Assembly (NCBI RefSeq): GCF_009915765.1
Contig: NZ_JAABLQ010000001.1
Location: forward strand, 248,001 to 312,000
DNA from: Pannonibacter sp. XCT-53
GTDB lineage: Bacteria > Pseudomonadota > Alphaproteobacteria > Rhizobiales > Stappiaceae
Length of the DNA stretch: 64,000 bases
Direction of reading: 5' to 3'
The notes under the pieces are model-generated. The model saw nothing but the letters and a program-made list of their open reading frames with translations. It was not told where the DNA came from and did not search any database. Numbering within the stretch: position 1 is the stretch's first letter; each line of letters starts with the position of its first letter. A program made the position numbers and the translations under genes. Positions 47,101 to 54,348 of the stretch are shown here, piece after piece.

Positions 47101-47378
47101 CCGCGCAGTTCCTGTTGCCCACCGTGATCACGCTGGCCTATGGCCTGGGCTTTGGCCTGCTGCTCGTGCTGCTGCTGACGCCGTCGCTGCTGGCGATCCA
47201 GCATGATGCCGGCATGGCCCTGCGCTCGGGACGCCGCGCCCTGGCCCTCACCCTGGCGAAGACGGTGCCGGCAGGCCTGCTCGGGGGCTGGGGCCGCAGC
47301 GGCCGGCCGCAGGCCGGGCAGGCGGAGGCAGGCTCGCCGCCCCGGCCCCTCGACGGCCCGACACCGCCGGCCGAATGA
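44103..47378 (+). CDS. RND-family efflux transporter permease
   Basis: A 1091-residue inner-membrane proton-driven exporter. It has the RND layout of 12 helices with two large periplasmic loops (about 45-330 and 560-870). The proton-relay motif GIVVDDAIVVGEHAD lies near residue 400 in TM4, preceded by FLFLFLSARTAFWVAAGIPVA. The second half repeats the pattern (GFIGMAGIIINDSIVLVTTIDE near 945). It is of the heavy-metal/hydrophobe mixed type, closer to the AcrB-like group in length. A Gly/Pro-rich tail of about 35 residues is unusual. No TolC-like gene is adjacent, so it must share a channel encoded elsewhere. Confidence 0.94.
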   Translation: MRSPGGERFGSVLDYMVRHGTAANLLLMIMLLAGIYAGLQIRTQYFPDVVNETMTVTVRWSGAGPEDMDRGVVEVLAPPLLAVEGVEEAQSVARQGTATLTLTFEAGWDMSRASEDVKAAVDQSRANLPTGSELPDVARGGFRDRVTNVVIYGPVDLDQIARLSDDLQSRLFRAGVTQVTVRGVADPVIRVMVREADLIRHDLTLQDVADAIGTEAESAPAGSIGNGAARLRTGSDRRSETDLGDIRIRAPAGGEALVLREVASIETEGAERGIAFFHEGQPAVVLRVDRNAQGDTIKIQGEVERVIEEMRPTLPSGVEIVLTETRTREIIDRLNILIENGIGGLLLVLLFLFLFLSARTAFWVAAGIPVAMAATIGLMYAFGMTLNMMSLFALIICLGIVVDDAIVVGEHADHLGKQGYGPAEAASLAARRMTAPVIAASLTTIIAFAGLAAVDGRFGALIQDIPIVVAIVLLASLVESFFILPAHMRHAIAAEQRKPSWFDWPNRVFSRGFDWFVARLFRPFMRLVVRLRYPVLGGSIMVLLLSASLYVDGTVPWRFFNSPERAVVSANVAMMPGAQRDDTKAMLREMERALTVVNDRYAEQHGTAPVVFALTQVGGSSGWGFRAGETKDPDQLGSIDIELIDPDLRPYSAQRFLSDWEKEVVATPLLETLSLRGGRSGPGGQAIDVRLRGGTADTLKAAAEELKRQLAVLPGVGALEDTMAFDKTELTVRLTPRGEALGFRSDQIARELRNRLEGIEVVEFPLDRRTVTIKVNMPDEETHSAFLYQTRIKSPGGSYVALSEVVTIEADYGFSSVRREDGLRTLRVTGDISEDDPSAAAEVTRALRDRILPEIASGFGIETELGGLAEQEDAFLQDALLGLVLCLAGIYLTLAWIFESWTRPIIIMLVIPFGAVGMIWGHHVHGLPLSMFSIIGFIGMAGIIINDSIVLVTTIDENRARRPFLEAIVDGVCDRLRAVILTTATTVFGLAPLLFETSRAAQFLLPTVITLAYGLGFGLLLVLLLTPSLLAIQHDAGMALRSGRRALALTLAKTVPAGLLGGWGRSGRPQAGQAEAGSPPRPLDGPTPPAE

Positions 47379-47402
47379 CCGGCGCGCCGGGGCCGGCGCG
47401 GC

Positions 47403-48023
47403 TTACCACTCGACCGGTTCGATCCGTGTCTGCGCGAACATCGGCACATGGGCCTCGAAGCCCGCGAGCCAGGTTGCCAGATGCGGGCAGTTGTCCCGCC
47501 AGGCGCCCTTGAAGCGCAGGTCCAGATAGCCGAGCGCGCAGGCGAGCGCGATGTCGCCGATGTTGACCAGCGGGCTGGTGACGGCGCGCGGCGGCACGGC
47601 CTCCAGCGCCGACAGGGCGCGGGCAACCTTGTCTGCCTGATAGGCAACCCAGTCCGGGTGACGCCGCTCTTCCGGGCGCAGGCGCTTCTCGTAGACCTGC
47701 AGGATGCTGGCATCGTTGATGCCGTCCGCCAGGGCCTGCAGCCGCAGCACCTCGAAGCGGCTGGCGTCGGCCGGGATGATGCGCAGGCCCGGCGAGATGT
47801 GATCCAGATACTCCACGATCACCCGGCTGTCGTAGAGCACGGTGCCGTCCGGAAGGATCAGGGCCGGGATCTTGCCGAGCGGATTCTGGATGCGGATCGT
47901 GTCGTCGGGATTGGTCGTGTCGGCCGGATCGATGGTGATCCGGTCCAGCAGTCCAAGCACGCTTGCAGCCACCTTCACCTTGCGGCCGAAGGGTGAGGCG
48001 GGAGACGAACGCAGTACCAGCAT
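47403..48023 (-). CDS. Glutathione S-transferase family protein
   Basis: A 206-residue GST. The thioredoxin-like N-domain starts MLVLRSSPASPFGRKVKVAA, with Ser/Pro residues where the catalytic Ser or Cys of bacterial GSTs lies, and contains NPLGKIPALILPDG and LYDSRVIVEYLD, the glutathione-binding strands. The helical C-domain spans about 85-206. Conjugation of hydrophobic electrophiles to glutathione is the usual role; the true substrate is unknown. It converges with the RND pump gene. Confidence 0.9.
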   Translation of the reverse strand: MLVLRSSPASPFGRKVKVAASVLGLLDRITIDPADTTNPDDTIRIQNPLGKIPALILPDGTVLYDSRVIVEYLDHISPGLRIIPADASRFEVLRLQALADGINDASILQVYEKRLRPEERRHPDWVAYQADKVARALSALEAVPPRAVTSPLVNIGDIALACALGYLDLRFKGAWRDNCPHLATWLAGFEAHVPMFAQTRIEPVEW

Positions 48024-48201
48024 GGGTGGGGAACTCCTTCAGCGGTGGGAGCTCAACTGTGCATGCCGGGATGCCGGCCGCAAGGGGCAGATGGCCGCAA
48101 ATCGCTGGTATCTTTGAGCTAAACTCTAATGGAATGTCTTAGGGCTTTTTAAAGGATTGTGGCTAGGGTCGCGACTGAGACGAGACTTGGAGCATTTGGA
48201 A

Positions 48202-48486
48202 GTGGCCGTCGCACAGCTCTGGAGCAGATACTGGTTCGCCCGCTGCCTGTTGGAAACAGGGCTGCTGGCGTGCCTTTTCTACGCGCTGTCCGGCCCTGCC
48301 TTCGACGGTCTGCGGCCCGGCTTTGCCGAAGAACCGCTGCGCGCCTATCGCGTGGCCGTGACGGAGGCCGCCAGGGAAACCGCCTCGATCCTCGATGCTG
48401 GCCCGGCCCGGCTGGCCGTCATGCGTGTCGAGCGGCTGAAGCGCGACTACATCGACCGCAACATCAAGCTCGCCATGCCGAAGTGA
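48202..48486 (+). CDS. Small membrane-associated protein of unknown function
   Basis: A protein of about 94 residues with one hydrophobic helix (CLLETGLLACLFYALSG) followed by a soluble helical region with arginines and the tail RDYIDRNIKLAMPK. I chose the GTG at 48202, which has GGAG nine bases before it; a longer TTG start at 48157 is possible. An AT-rich promoter-like stretch precedes it, which together with a sensible topology supports a real gene. No family is recognised. It is divergent from GST and converges with RNase T2. Confidence 0.5.
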   Translation: MAVAQLWSRYWFARCLLETGLLACLFYALSGPAFDGLRPGFAEEPLRAYRVAVTEAARETASILDAGPARLAVMRVERLKRDYIDRNIKLAMPK

Positions 48487-48533
48487 CCGCGGGTGCAGGT
48501 TGCACCTCGACCTGGCAGCCCGACCTCGTTGGC

Positions 48534-49220
48534 TCAGGGGGCCGGCACCTCGACGACCCGGGCCCGGCAATCGGCCCGGTCAACAGCCGGGCAGGACCGG
48601 AAGTTCAGCTCCTTGTCGAAGCAGATGCGGACTTCCTTCAGCTTGCCGGCATCGCAGGTGGTGGCGATCGCGTTGTCACGCAGGCCCGGATTGGACATGC
48701 GGAACGCCGTCTCGACCGCATCCGGGCCGATGCGCCCGCCGTTGCGCAGGTTCTGGAACGCGGCCGGAATCGTGATCTTCTCGAAGGCAGCCCGGGTGAG
48801 GTCGAAATAGGCGGCGGCCGACAGGCCGGTGCAACTGCCATGCTTGCGCCACTGGTGCTGGATCAGTCCGCGGCTCGGCATGATGTCGAACAGGCCCTCG
48901 ACGATCTCGCGGCTCGGCTGGTTTTCGCGCGGCAGCGCGCAGAAATCCGGCCAGCCCCGTTCATGCTGCGGCCACAGCCCGTGCACGATGAAGCGGAACG
49001 GCCGCGCGGCGCGGCACTGCTGCGGGTCGGCCCGGGCCCCGGCTGTCGCGCAATAGGTCGGCGACCAGGACAGCGCCAGGACGTAGAAGTCGAAATCCCC
49101 GGCCTCATCGTCGTCGGCGCGGGCGGTCGTGGCCGGGAGCAGCGCAACTCCCAGCAGCACCAGCAGGGCGGACAGGCAGCCGTGGATCGCCTGCCTCACA
49201 TCTGAAACCGAAAGACGCAT
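48534..49220 (-). CDS. Secreted ribonuclease T2-family protein with an altered CAS-2 motif
   Basis: A 228-residue secreted RNase T2. A signal peptide (residues 1-35, ending TTARA) precedes the mature enzyme. CAS-1 is FIVHGLWPQ with H80; CAS-2 reads QHQWRKHGSC with H122 and H127. In characterised T2 enzymes CAS-2 is H-E-W-x-K-H-G, with the Glu taking part in catalysis; here it is Gln123. Six or more cysteines could form the usual disulfides. An alternative ATG at 49247 overlaps the upstream gene's stop codon (TGATG), suggesting coupling. Likely role is degradation of extracellular or periplasmic RNA. Confidence 0.88.
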   Translation of the reverse strand: MRLSVSDVRQAIHGCLSALLVLLGVALLPATTARADDDEAGDFDFYVLALSWSPTYCATAGARADPQQCRAARPFRFIVHGLWPQHERGWPDFCALPRENQPSREIVEGLFDIMPSRGLIQHQWRKHGSCTGLSAAAYFDLTRAAFEKITIPAAFQNLRNGGRIGPDAVETAFRMSNPGLRDNAIATTCDAGKLKEVRICFDKELNFRSCPAVDRADCRARVVEVPAP

Positions 49221-49246
49221 CGCCAAACCCGACCTCGGCAGCCGCA

Positions 49247-49696
49247 TCAGGGACGCACGGTCCGGCAGCCGCCGTTATGCACGTGCCAGCGGTCCAGCCC
49301 CTCGAGGCAGGCATCGACGCGCCAGCCGACCGAGGCAAATCCGTTGTACTCGACAAGCGCGTAATGCACGCCATGCCGGCTGCCGTCCGACAGCGTGGCG
49401 ATGCCGCTGCAGTAGCGGCGCGCGAGCGGGCTGATGCCATCGGCGCGATAGCCCACTTCGGCGATGCGCTCGATCCCGGTGATCGTGCGCCCGCCGTAGT
49501 AGATGGCATCGGCCGACGCGACACGCCCGGCGACCGCGCCCTGCACGGAGGCGTCGCTGCAGGCCGGCAGGCGCGGCTCGCTCGTCACCGCGAAATAGAC
49601 CCGCTCCTGGGCCTGCACCGCGGTACCGGACAGGGTCGCCCCGGACAGGAGAAGGGCGGCGACGGCAAGGCGGGTTGCTTGCAGGGACAGGCGCAT
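49247..49696 (-). CDS. Secreted Cys-containing protein of unknown function upstream of RNase T2
   Basis: A 149-residue protein with a signal peptide (MRLSLQATRLAVAALLLSGATLSGTAVQAQ). The mature part, about 120 residues, has four cysteines (LPACSD, RRYCSG, VDACLEG, NGGCRTV) that could pair as two disulfides, and is rich in Gly and aromatic residues. Family not recognised. The following RNase T2 gene starts at or within 30 nt of its stop codon, so they are co-transcribed; a partner, inhibitor or targeting role for the nuclease is possible but unsupported beyond position. Confidence 0.75.
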   Translation of the reverse strand: MRLSLQATRLAVAALLLSGATLSGTAVQAQERVYFAVTSEPRLPACSDASVQGAVAGRVASADAIYYGGRTITGIERIAEVGYRADGISPLARRYCSGIATLSDGSRHGVHYALVEYNGFASVGWRVDACLEGLDRWHVHNGGCRTVRP

Positions 49697-49836
49697 GGGC
49701 AAGGCTCCGGAACAGGGCACGAAACTGACGCAGCGACCTTGGCCGAGGGGCGTTTGGGCGTCAAGGCCGGATCGCTGCGCTCTGCCGGCGGCGGCCGTGT
49801 GTGTTGTCGGGAGCGGCCGTCTTGGCCCGGCTGCGG

Positions 49837-50685
49837 TCACTCCGGGATGATCTGGCGGACCACTGCCTCAGCGTCCGGCCCTTCACCCAGCACATCGCGC
49901 AGCCAGGGCAGGGCAACGCGCATGTCGTCGGCCAGGGTGTAGGGGGCGTTGACGAGCGTCATGCCGGAACCGCGCATCGGGCTGTCCGGATCGCTGCGGC
50001 CGATGCTCAGTTCCAGCGTCAGGACGTCACGCACGCCGGCCTCCTCCAGCGTGCGGTGGAACCGGTCGATGCCCTTGCGGTCCTTCAGCGGGTACCAGAC
50101 CAGATACATGCCGTTGGTCCAGCGCTTCCAGGCCTTGACGAGGCCGTCGGCAATCCGCTCGAACTCGTCGGTCACCTCGAAGGCCGGGTCGATCAGGACC
50201 AGGCCGCGCTTCTCCTTGGGCGGAACGAAGCTTCCGAGCGCCAGCCAGCCGTCGAGGTGGATCACCTTCACCTGCCAGTCTCCGGCAAAGCGACCGGCCA
50301 GTGTGGCATGATCGGCCGGATGCAGCTCGGTCAGCGTCAGCCGGTCCTGCGGCCGCATCAGCATTCGCGCCAGCATCGGCGAGCCCGGATAGATCTCGAG
50401 AGGACCGGCCGGATTGGCTGCGGCCACGGCCTCGAGCCAGGGGGCAAGAATGCGTGCGACCGCGTCCGGCCGCGCCTCCGCCAGCACCCGGCCGATGCCG
50501 CGCTGCCACTCGCCGGTCTTCTGCATTTCCTCCAGCGCCAGCGGGTAGGCGCCGATGCCGGCATGGGTGTCGATGACGCGGAACGGCTGGTCCTTGCGCT
50601 TGAGGTAGGTCAGGCAGGCGGCCAGCACGGCGTGCTTGAGCACGTCGCCAATGTTGCCGGCGTGATAGGCGTGGCGGTAGTTCAT
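49837..50685 (-). CDS. rlmJ: 23S rRNA (adenine2030-N6)-methyltransferase RlmJ with altered catalytic motif
   Basis: A 282-residue methyltransferase of the ComJ/RlmJ family. The start MNYRHAYHAGNIGDVLKH and VIDTHAGIGAY (SAM site, residues 38-48) are exact family hallmarks. The catalytic (D/N)PP(Y/F) motif appears as LIDPAFE with D166-P167-A168-F169, so the second Pro is Ala. This may lower activity or be a tolerated lineage variant. RlmJ methylates A2030 in 23S rRNA. Its start overlaps the stop of the upstream GNAT gene by 4 nt. Confidence 0.92.
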   Translation of the reverse strand: MNYRHAYHAGNIGDVLKHAVLAACLTYLKRKDQPFRVIDTHAGIGAYPLALEEMQKTGEWQRGIGRVLAEARPDAVARILAPWLEAVAAANPAGPLEIYPGSPMLARMLMRPQDRLTLTELHPADHATLAGRFAGDWQVKVIHLDGWLALGSFVPPKEKRGLVLIDPAFEVTDEFERIADGLVKAWKRWTNGMYLVWYPLKDRKGIDRFHRTLEEAGVRDVLTLELSIGRSDPDSPMRGSGMTLVNAPYTLADDMRVALPWLRDVLGEGPDAEAVVRQIIPE

Positions 50686-51182
50686 CGGATCATGTCCTTG
50701 GCATCTGCGGGGCGAACGAGGAAGATCACGGCCTTGCTGCCGTGATCGGCCCGCCCGGTGATCTCGAACCCGAGACGCTGGTGAAAGCGCAGCGAACCGG
50801 GATTGGCCGGTCTTTCGTTCACCTCGCATGTCAGGGGCCGGCCCGTGCCGGCCTCGGCGGCGGCCAGCGCCGCATAGAGCTGCGCACCCAGGCCCTGGCT
50901 GCGCTGTCCTTCGGCGAGCGCGATGCGGTCGACATAGGCCATGCGCGGGTGGCGTGCGGCGAGCCAGGCATAATTGGGGCTGCCATACGCCGCTCCCTCA
51001 TGCAGGCACAGCAGGAATCCCGCCACTCCGGCGTCCGCCGTCTCGGCAACAAGCACATGGGCCGCCTGTTGCATCAGCCGGGCGAGGCTGTCTGCGTCGA
51101 GGTCACCGACCGCAGGCACATTGGCCTGGTTGATGGCGAGGAGGTCCGGAAGGTCGTCAAGTCGGGCGGGTCTGATCGGCAT
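50682..51182 (-). CDS. GNAT family N-acetyltransferase upstream of rlmJ
   Basis: A 166-residue GNAT. It starts MPIRPARLDDLPDLLAINQANVPAVGDLD (shown in part), and has a beta4 strand MAYVDRIALAEG followed by the acetyl-CoA loop QRSQGLGAQLYAAL (RxxGxG near residue 93), then CEVNERPANPGSLRFHQRLGFEIT. The N-terminal AINQANVPAVG style is typical of a group acting on small amines or amino acids. It is coupled to rlmJ by a 4-nt overlap. Confidence 0.88.
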   Translation of the reverse strand: MPIRPARLDDLPDLLAINQANVPAVGDLDADSLARLMQQAAHVLVAETADAGVAGFLLCLHEGAAYGSPNYAWLAARHPRMAYVDRIALAEGQRSQGLGAQLYAALAAAEAGTGRPLTCEVNERPANPGSLRFHQRLGFEITGRADHGSKAVIFLVRPADAKDMIR

Positions 51183-52101
51183 GGGTCGGCTTTGGTGCGA
51201 GAGGTCGGCATATGGCGGCAGGGGCAGGGGGGGCGTCAAGCGTGGTGTGCCGAAGGACGCGGGCGGGCGTGCGTTTCCGCAGCCTGCGGAGGCGCCGCAT
51301 CACCCCAGGGTTCCGGGCCAGGCCCCAGCACGGATCCGGCATTGTCCCTTCGCTGGCCCTGCGCTGGTTCTGCGCTGACCCGGGACCGGCCCTGTGCCGG
51401 CCCCGCACTGACCCTGCACTGGCTCGGGACAGGCACGCTCTCGGGCCATGGTCGGCATGAGCCCGGGGCAATGGAGGCGCGGAGCAGGCTGTCCGGCCCG
51501 TCGCCTTCCTCTGCGTCCCAGACCCTGCGCCGGCCGGTGGCCGCGTGATCCATGCGCCCTGACGGATCAGACCGACCGGTCTTCTGTCCCTGCCTGATGT
51601 CGTGCTTGCTGCCGTGTTTTCTGGCTGGCCTTGCTGGCTGGCCTTTTCGGCTGGTCTTGTCTGCCAGCTGCACCCCTCTGCAGAGACCCTGCCGACATGA
51701 TCGCCTGAGCGCCCGGCAGCGGGGGACTGCGGGCCCTGGCTGGTCAGTGGGAAGCCAGTGGGATGCCTGCGGGATGCCAGTCGGAAGCCAGTCGCGGCCA
51801 GCCGGTTTGGGGTCAGTCTGTGATGTCCCGCCAGACCGTTGCAGCCCGGGTCCTGGCTCGGCAGGGCCCTGCGCGCCCGCCAGCCGGACGCCCCGAAATA
51901 CGGCCGTTTCCGCCAGACCTTTGCAAGCCCGATGCCGGCTCACCAGACGTGTCCCAACAGACGTGACTCCGTGGAAGGGTGACTCACCAGACGTGACACA
52001 GTGGACGTGCCCCACCAGACGTGACGCCGTGGCTGGTGGCTCACCAGACGGTGACCTGCCAGACGGGGCCCAGCAGACGCGACCTGCCGGCCGCTGGCCC
52101 T
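51183..52101. repeat. Gene-free block of degenerate short repeats, about 0.9 kb
   Basis: No convincing gene lies here. The DNA is built of drifting short units: CCCTGCACTGGC/CCCTGTGCCGGC-like words near 51350-51440, GGGATGCCAGTCGGAAGCCAGT-like words near 51750-51800, and the word CACCAGACGTGAC or close variants starting at 51941, 51985, 52013 and 52042 (spacings 44, 28 and 29 bp). Open frames across it are artefacts of repeat composition. It could be a decayed tandem array or a slippage-prone zone. It lies between the GNAT gene and the cold-shock gene terminator. Confidence 0.65.
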
Positions 52102-52140
52102 AAAAAACTCGACCCATGGATCGGGGATCCATGGGTCGAG
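52102..52140 (-). terminator. Strong rho-independent terminator of the cold-shock gene
   Basis: CTCGACCCATGGATC (52108-52122) and its exact complement (52126-52140) form a 15-bp stem with a GGG/CCC loop. On the minus strand the stem is followed by TTTTTTA, 30 bp after the stop codon of the cold-shock domain gene. Confidence 0.95.
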
Positions 52141-52170
52141 CATCATGGGTTCCGGGACGCCGGCAGACGA

Positions 52171-52965
52171 TCAGTCGTCGTAGCCGTCGTCGTCCTGGTC
52201 CTGGCCGGCATCTGCCGCGCCGGAGGCATCGCCTTCGAGCAGCTGCAGGTTCACCGCCTTCGGGCCCTTGCCGCGACGATCCGGCTCGGTCTCGAAGGAG
52301 ACGCGCTGGCCGCTGTCGAGGGACTGGAAGCCCGACCGCTCGACGGCCGAGATGTGGACGAACACATCGGCTTCGCCGTTGTCCGGAGTGATGAAGCCAA
52401 AGCCCTTGTCGGCCTTGAAGAACTTCACCGTACCCGGCTGACGCGGGCCGCGCTCGACCGGAGCGTCGAACTCGGGACGCGGACGACGCGGACGGAAGCC
52501 GCCTTCGCCGTCACCATCCCCGCCGCCGCCGCCACCGCCGAAGCGGCCACCGCCGCCACCGCCGCCGCCGCCGAAGCGTCCGCCGCCACCACCGTAGCCG
52601 CCGCCGCCGCCGTCACGGCCGCCGCCGAAACCGCCGCGACCACCGCCGCCACCATAACCGCCGCCGCCTTCGCGGCCGCCACCACCATAGCCGCCACGGC
52701 CGCCGCCGTAACCGCCACCGCCTTCACGGCCGCCGCCGTAGCCGCCGTCACGCCCGCCGCCATAACGGCTGCCGCCGTCACGATCGCCGGATGCATATTC
52801 ATCACGGCCGTAGCCGTAGCCACCAGTGCGGCGGGCACCGCCAAAGTCACCGCCGCCAAAGTCACTGCCGCCGCCGAAATCGCTGCCGAAGTCCTGCGGA
52901 CCGCCGAACTCGCGCTTGCCGCCGCGCCGTCCGCGCGCCCGCCGGTCCGAATCGCCATCGTGCAT
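52171..52965 (-). CDS. Cold-shock domain protein with a long glycine-rich N-terminus
   Basis: A 264-residue RNA-binding protein. Residues about 15-170 are Gly/Arg/Tyr-rich, made of [12 protein letters not shown] and GGRFGG repeats, as in RNA-binding RGG-type disordered regions. Residues about 178-245 are a cold-shock domain with RNP1 KGFGFI and RNP2 VFVHIS ([19 protein letters not shown]). An acidic tail ([10 protein letters not shown]) ends it. The start at 52965 has a well-placed AAGGTGA; a longer start exists at 53004. Ordinary bacterial Csps are about 70 residues. A long gene-free leader precedes it, as in cspA genes. It probably acts as an RNA chaperone able to self-associate. Confidence 0.9.
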   Translation of the reverse strand: MHDGDSDRRARGRRGGKREFGGPQDFGSDFGGGSDFGGGDFGGARRTGGYGYGRDEYASGDRDGGSRYGGGRDGGYGGGREGGGGYGGGRGGYGGGGREGGGGYGGGGGRGGFGGGRDGGGGGYGGGGGRFGGGGGGGGGRFGGGGGGGDGDGEGGFRPRRPRPEFDAPVERGPRQPGTVKFFKADKGFGFITPDNGEADVFVHISAVERSGFQSLDSGQRVSFETEPDRRGKGPKAVNLQLLEGDASGAADAGQDQDDDGYDD

Positions 52966-53678
52966 TGCTGAATCACCTTCATTACGTGCCGCCTTCGACG
53001 GCACCGACCCATTCCTCGTTAATCCGCATCAAGATGCGGGCTTCCGTGCAGGCTTTTGGCCTGCACATGCCAACAGCCATGGTATTGGGGTGAAACAACA
53101 CTGCCGCAACCCGATCCAGTCCGCCGCAAAAAATATCATAGCTGTGCGTTAGGGCTTCGGGCAAGCGAATCCTTATCGATCTTTCGTATTCGCTGTCCGA
53201 GACACCGACGAGCTTTGCACACTATCCCGCAACGGAACTTCCTTTTCATCAGCGTGGTCGGGCCTGCACTCTTCTGCGGCAAGCAACCCGGCCGGCGCGC
53301 CCAGAACAGGTTCCGTCGAGAGGAAATCAGCGAGGGGCATCCGGAAATACGCGCAAACAGGCGGTCGCAAGCGGCCTTTCTACCGGGCGTTGTCACCTGT
53401 GTTTGCTGCAAGTGCATTATTTCAGCGCACCGAACGGGTTAGATTTAAACCGTCCGGTTTTGGGCTGCCGGACCTTGGCGCAAGACCTCTGATCTTGCGC
53501 GTTCGGTTCGCGTTCCGTTGCCGGAAAACGCCCGGATCCGGGCCGGTTCGTGACCCGGGCCGGCTGCCCATGGCTCACGTCGGCGACGGGCCGCGCCGTG
53601 ACTGCCCGGTTGTGCTTGCCTGTCGCGTGGTCAAGCCTGTAGTCAGGCAACAGACGAGCCGAACGGAGCCAGATCCGC
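52966..53678. other. Gene-free 713-bp region upstream of the cold-shock gene
   Basis: No protein gene is supported on either strand. The part nearest the cold-shock gene should hold its promoter and 5' leader, which in cspA-type mRNAs is long and structured. The middle (about 53100-53450) is AT-richer than the surroundings. Around 53450-53475 an ACCGTCCGGTTTTGGGC stretch follows TTAAATC-like DNA, which could be a promoter of the MBL gene or a small RNA; this is not resolvable by eye. Confidence 0.45.
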
Positions 53679-54341
53679 ATGTCCAGCGCCACCGATGACA
53701 CCCTGCCGCCGATCCAGGTCGCGATCATTCCCGTCACCGGGTTCCAGCAGAACTGTTCGCTGATCTGGAACCCGGCCACCATGGCCGGTGCCGTTGTCGA
53801 TCCGGGCGGGGATGTGGAGATCATTCTCGAGACGATCAAGGCCTACAAGGTCTCGGTCGAGCGGATCCTGCTCACGCATGGGCATCTGGATCATGTCGGC
53901 GGTGCGGCCGATCTGGCGGCGGCGCTTGGCGTGCCGGTGGAAGGCCCGCACGAGGCCGATCGCCCCCTGATCGCGCGGGTGGAGGAACAGGCCATCAAGT
54001 TCGGCGTGTCGGGGCTCAAGAGCGTCGAACCGGACCGCTGGCTGTCGGAGGGCGAGACGGTCCGGATCGCCGACCGGGACTTCTCGGTCCTGCATTGCCC
54101 CGGCCATGCCCCCGGGCATGTCGTCTTCTACAATCCGGACCTGAAGTTTGCGGTCTCGGGCGATGTGCTGTTTGCCGGGTCCGTCGGACGCACGGACTTG
54201 CCCGGCGGCGACCATGCCACGCTCATTCACTCGATCCGCACCAAGCTGCTGCCGCTGGGTGACGATGTCACCTTCCTGCCGGGCCACGGCGAGGCGTCCA
54301 CGCTCGGACATGAGCGGCTGACCAATCCGTTCCTGCGCTGA
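53679..54341 (+). CDS. MBL-fold metallohydrolase (glyoxalase II-like, YcbL type)
   Basis: A 220-residue metallo-beta-lactamase-fold enzyme. The metal-binding motif H-x-H-x-D-H is LLTHGHLDHVGG near residue 66, with further ligands in VLHCPGHAPGHVVFY near 140, FAVSGDVLFAGSVGRTD near 160 and LPGHGEASTLGHE near 204. This fits the short glyoxalase II-like class that hydrolyses thioesters such as lactoylglutathione. It converges with the DUF1402 gene (7-nt gap). Confidence 0.9.
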   Translation: MSSATDDTLPPIQVAIIPVTGFQQNCSLIWNPATMAGAVVDPGGDVEIILETIKAYKVSVERILLTHGHLDHVGGAADLAAALGVPVEGPHEADRPLIARVEEQAIKFGVSGLKSVEPDRWLSEGETVRIADRDFSVLHCPGHAPGHVVFYNPDLKFAVSGDVLFAGSVGRTDLPGGDHATLIHSIRTKLLPLGDDVTFLPGHGEASTLGHERLTNPFLR

Positions 54342-54348
54342 CGCCAGG

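Noticed and set aside
43119..47204. A 1361-codon open frame on the minus strand opposite the RND adaptor and pump genes
   Set aside because: Its product is a low-complexity His/Arg/Gln/Gly-rich sequence, as expected from the complement of GC-rich codons, and the plus strand holds two unmistakable efflux genes.
51941..52055. Possible CRISPR array in the CACCAGACGTGAC repeats
   Set aside because: The repeated word is only about 10-13 bp, spacing is irregular (44, 28, 29 bp), the spacers resemble the repeats, and no cas gene is present.
52021..52971. A plus-strand frame rich in Ala and Thr opposite the cold-shock gene
   Set aside because: It is the complement of the GGC/GGT glycine codons; the minus-strand protein has a clear cold-shock domain, ribosome binding site and terminator.
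53417..53839. A 140-codon minus-strand frame overlapping the start of the MBL hydrolase gene
   Set aside because: It overlaps a well-supported gene, lacks a ribosome binding site and shows no domain.
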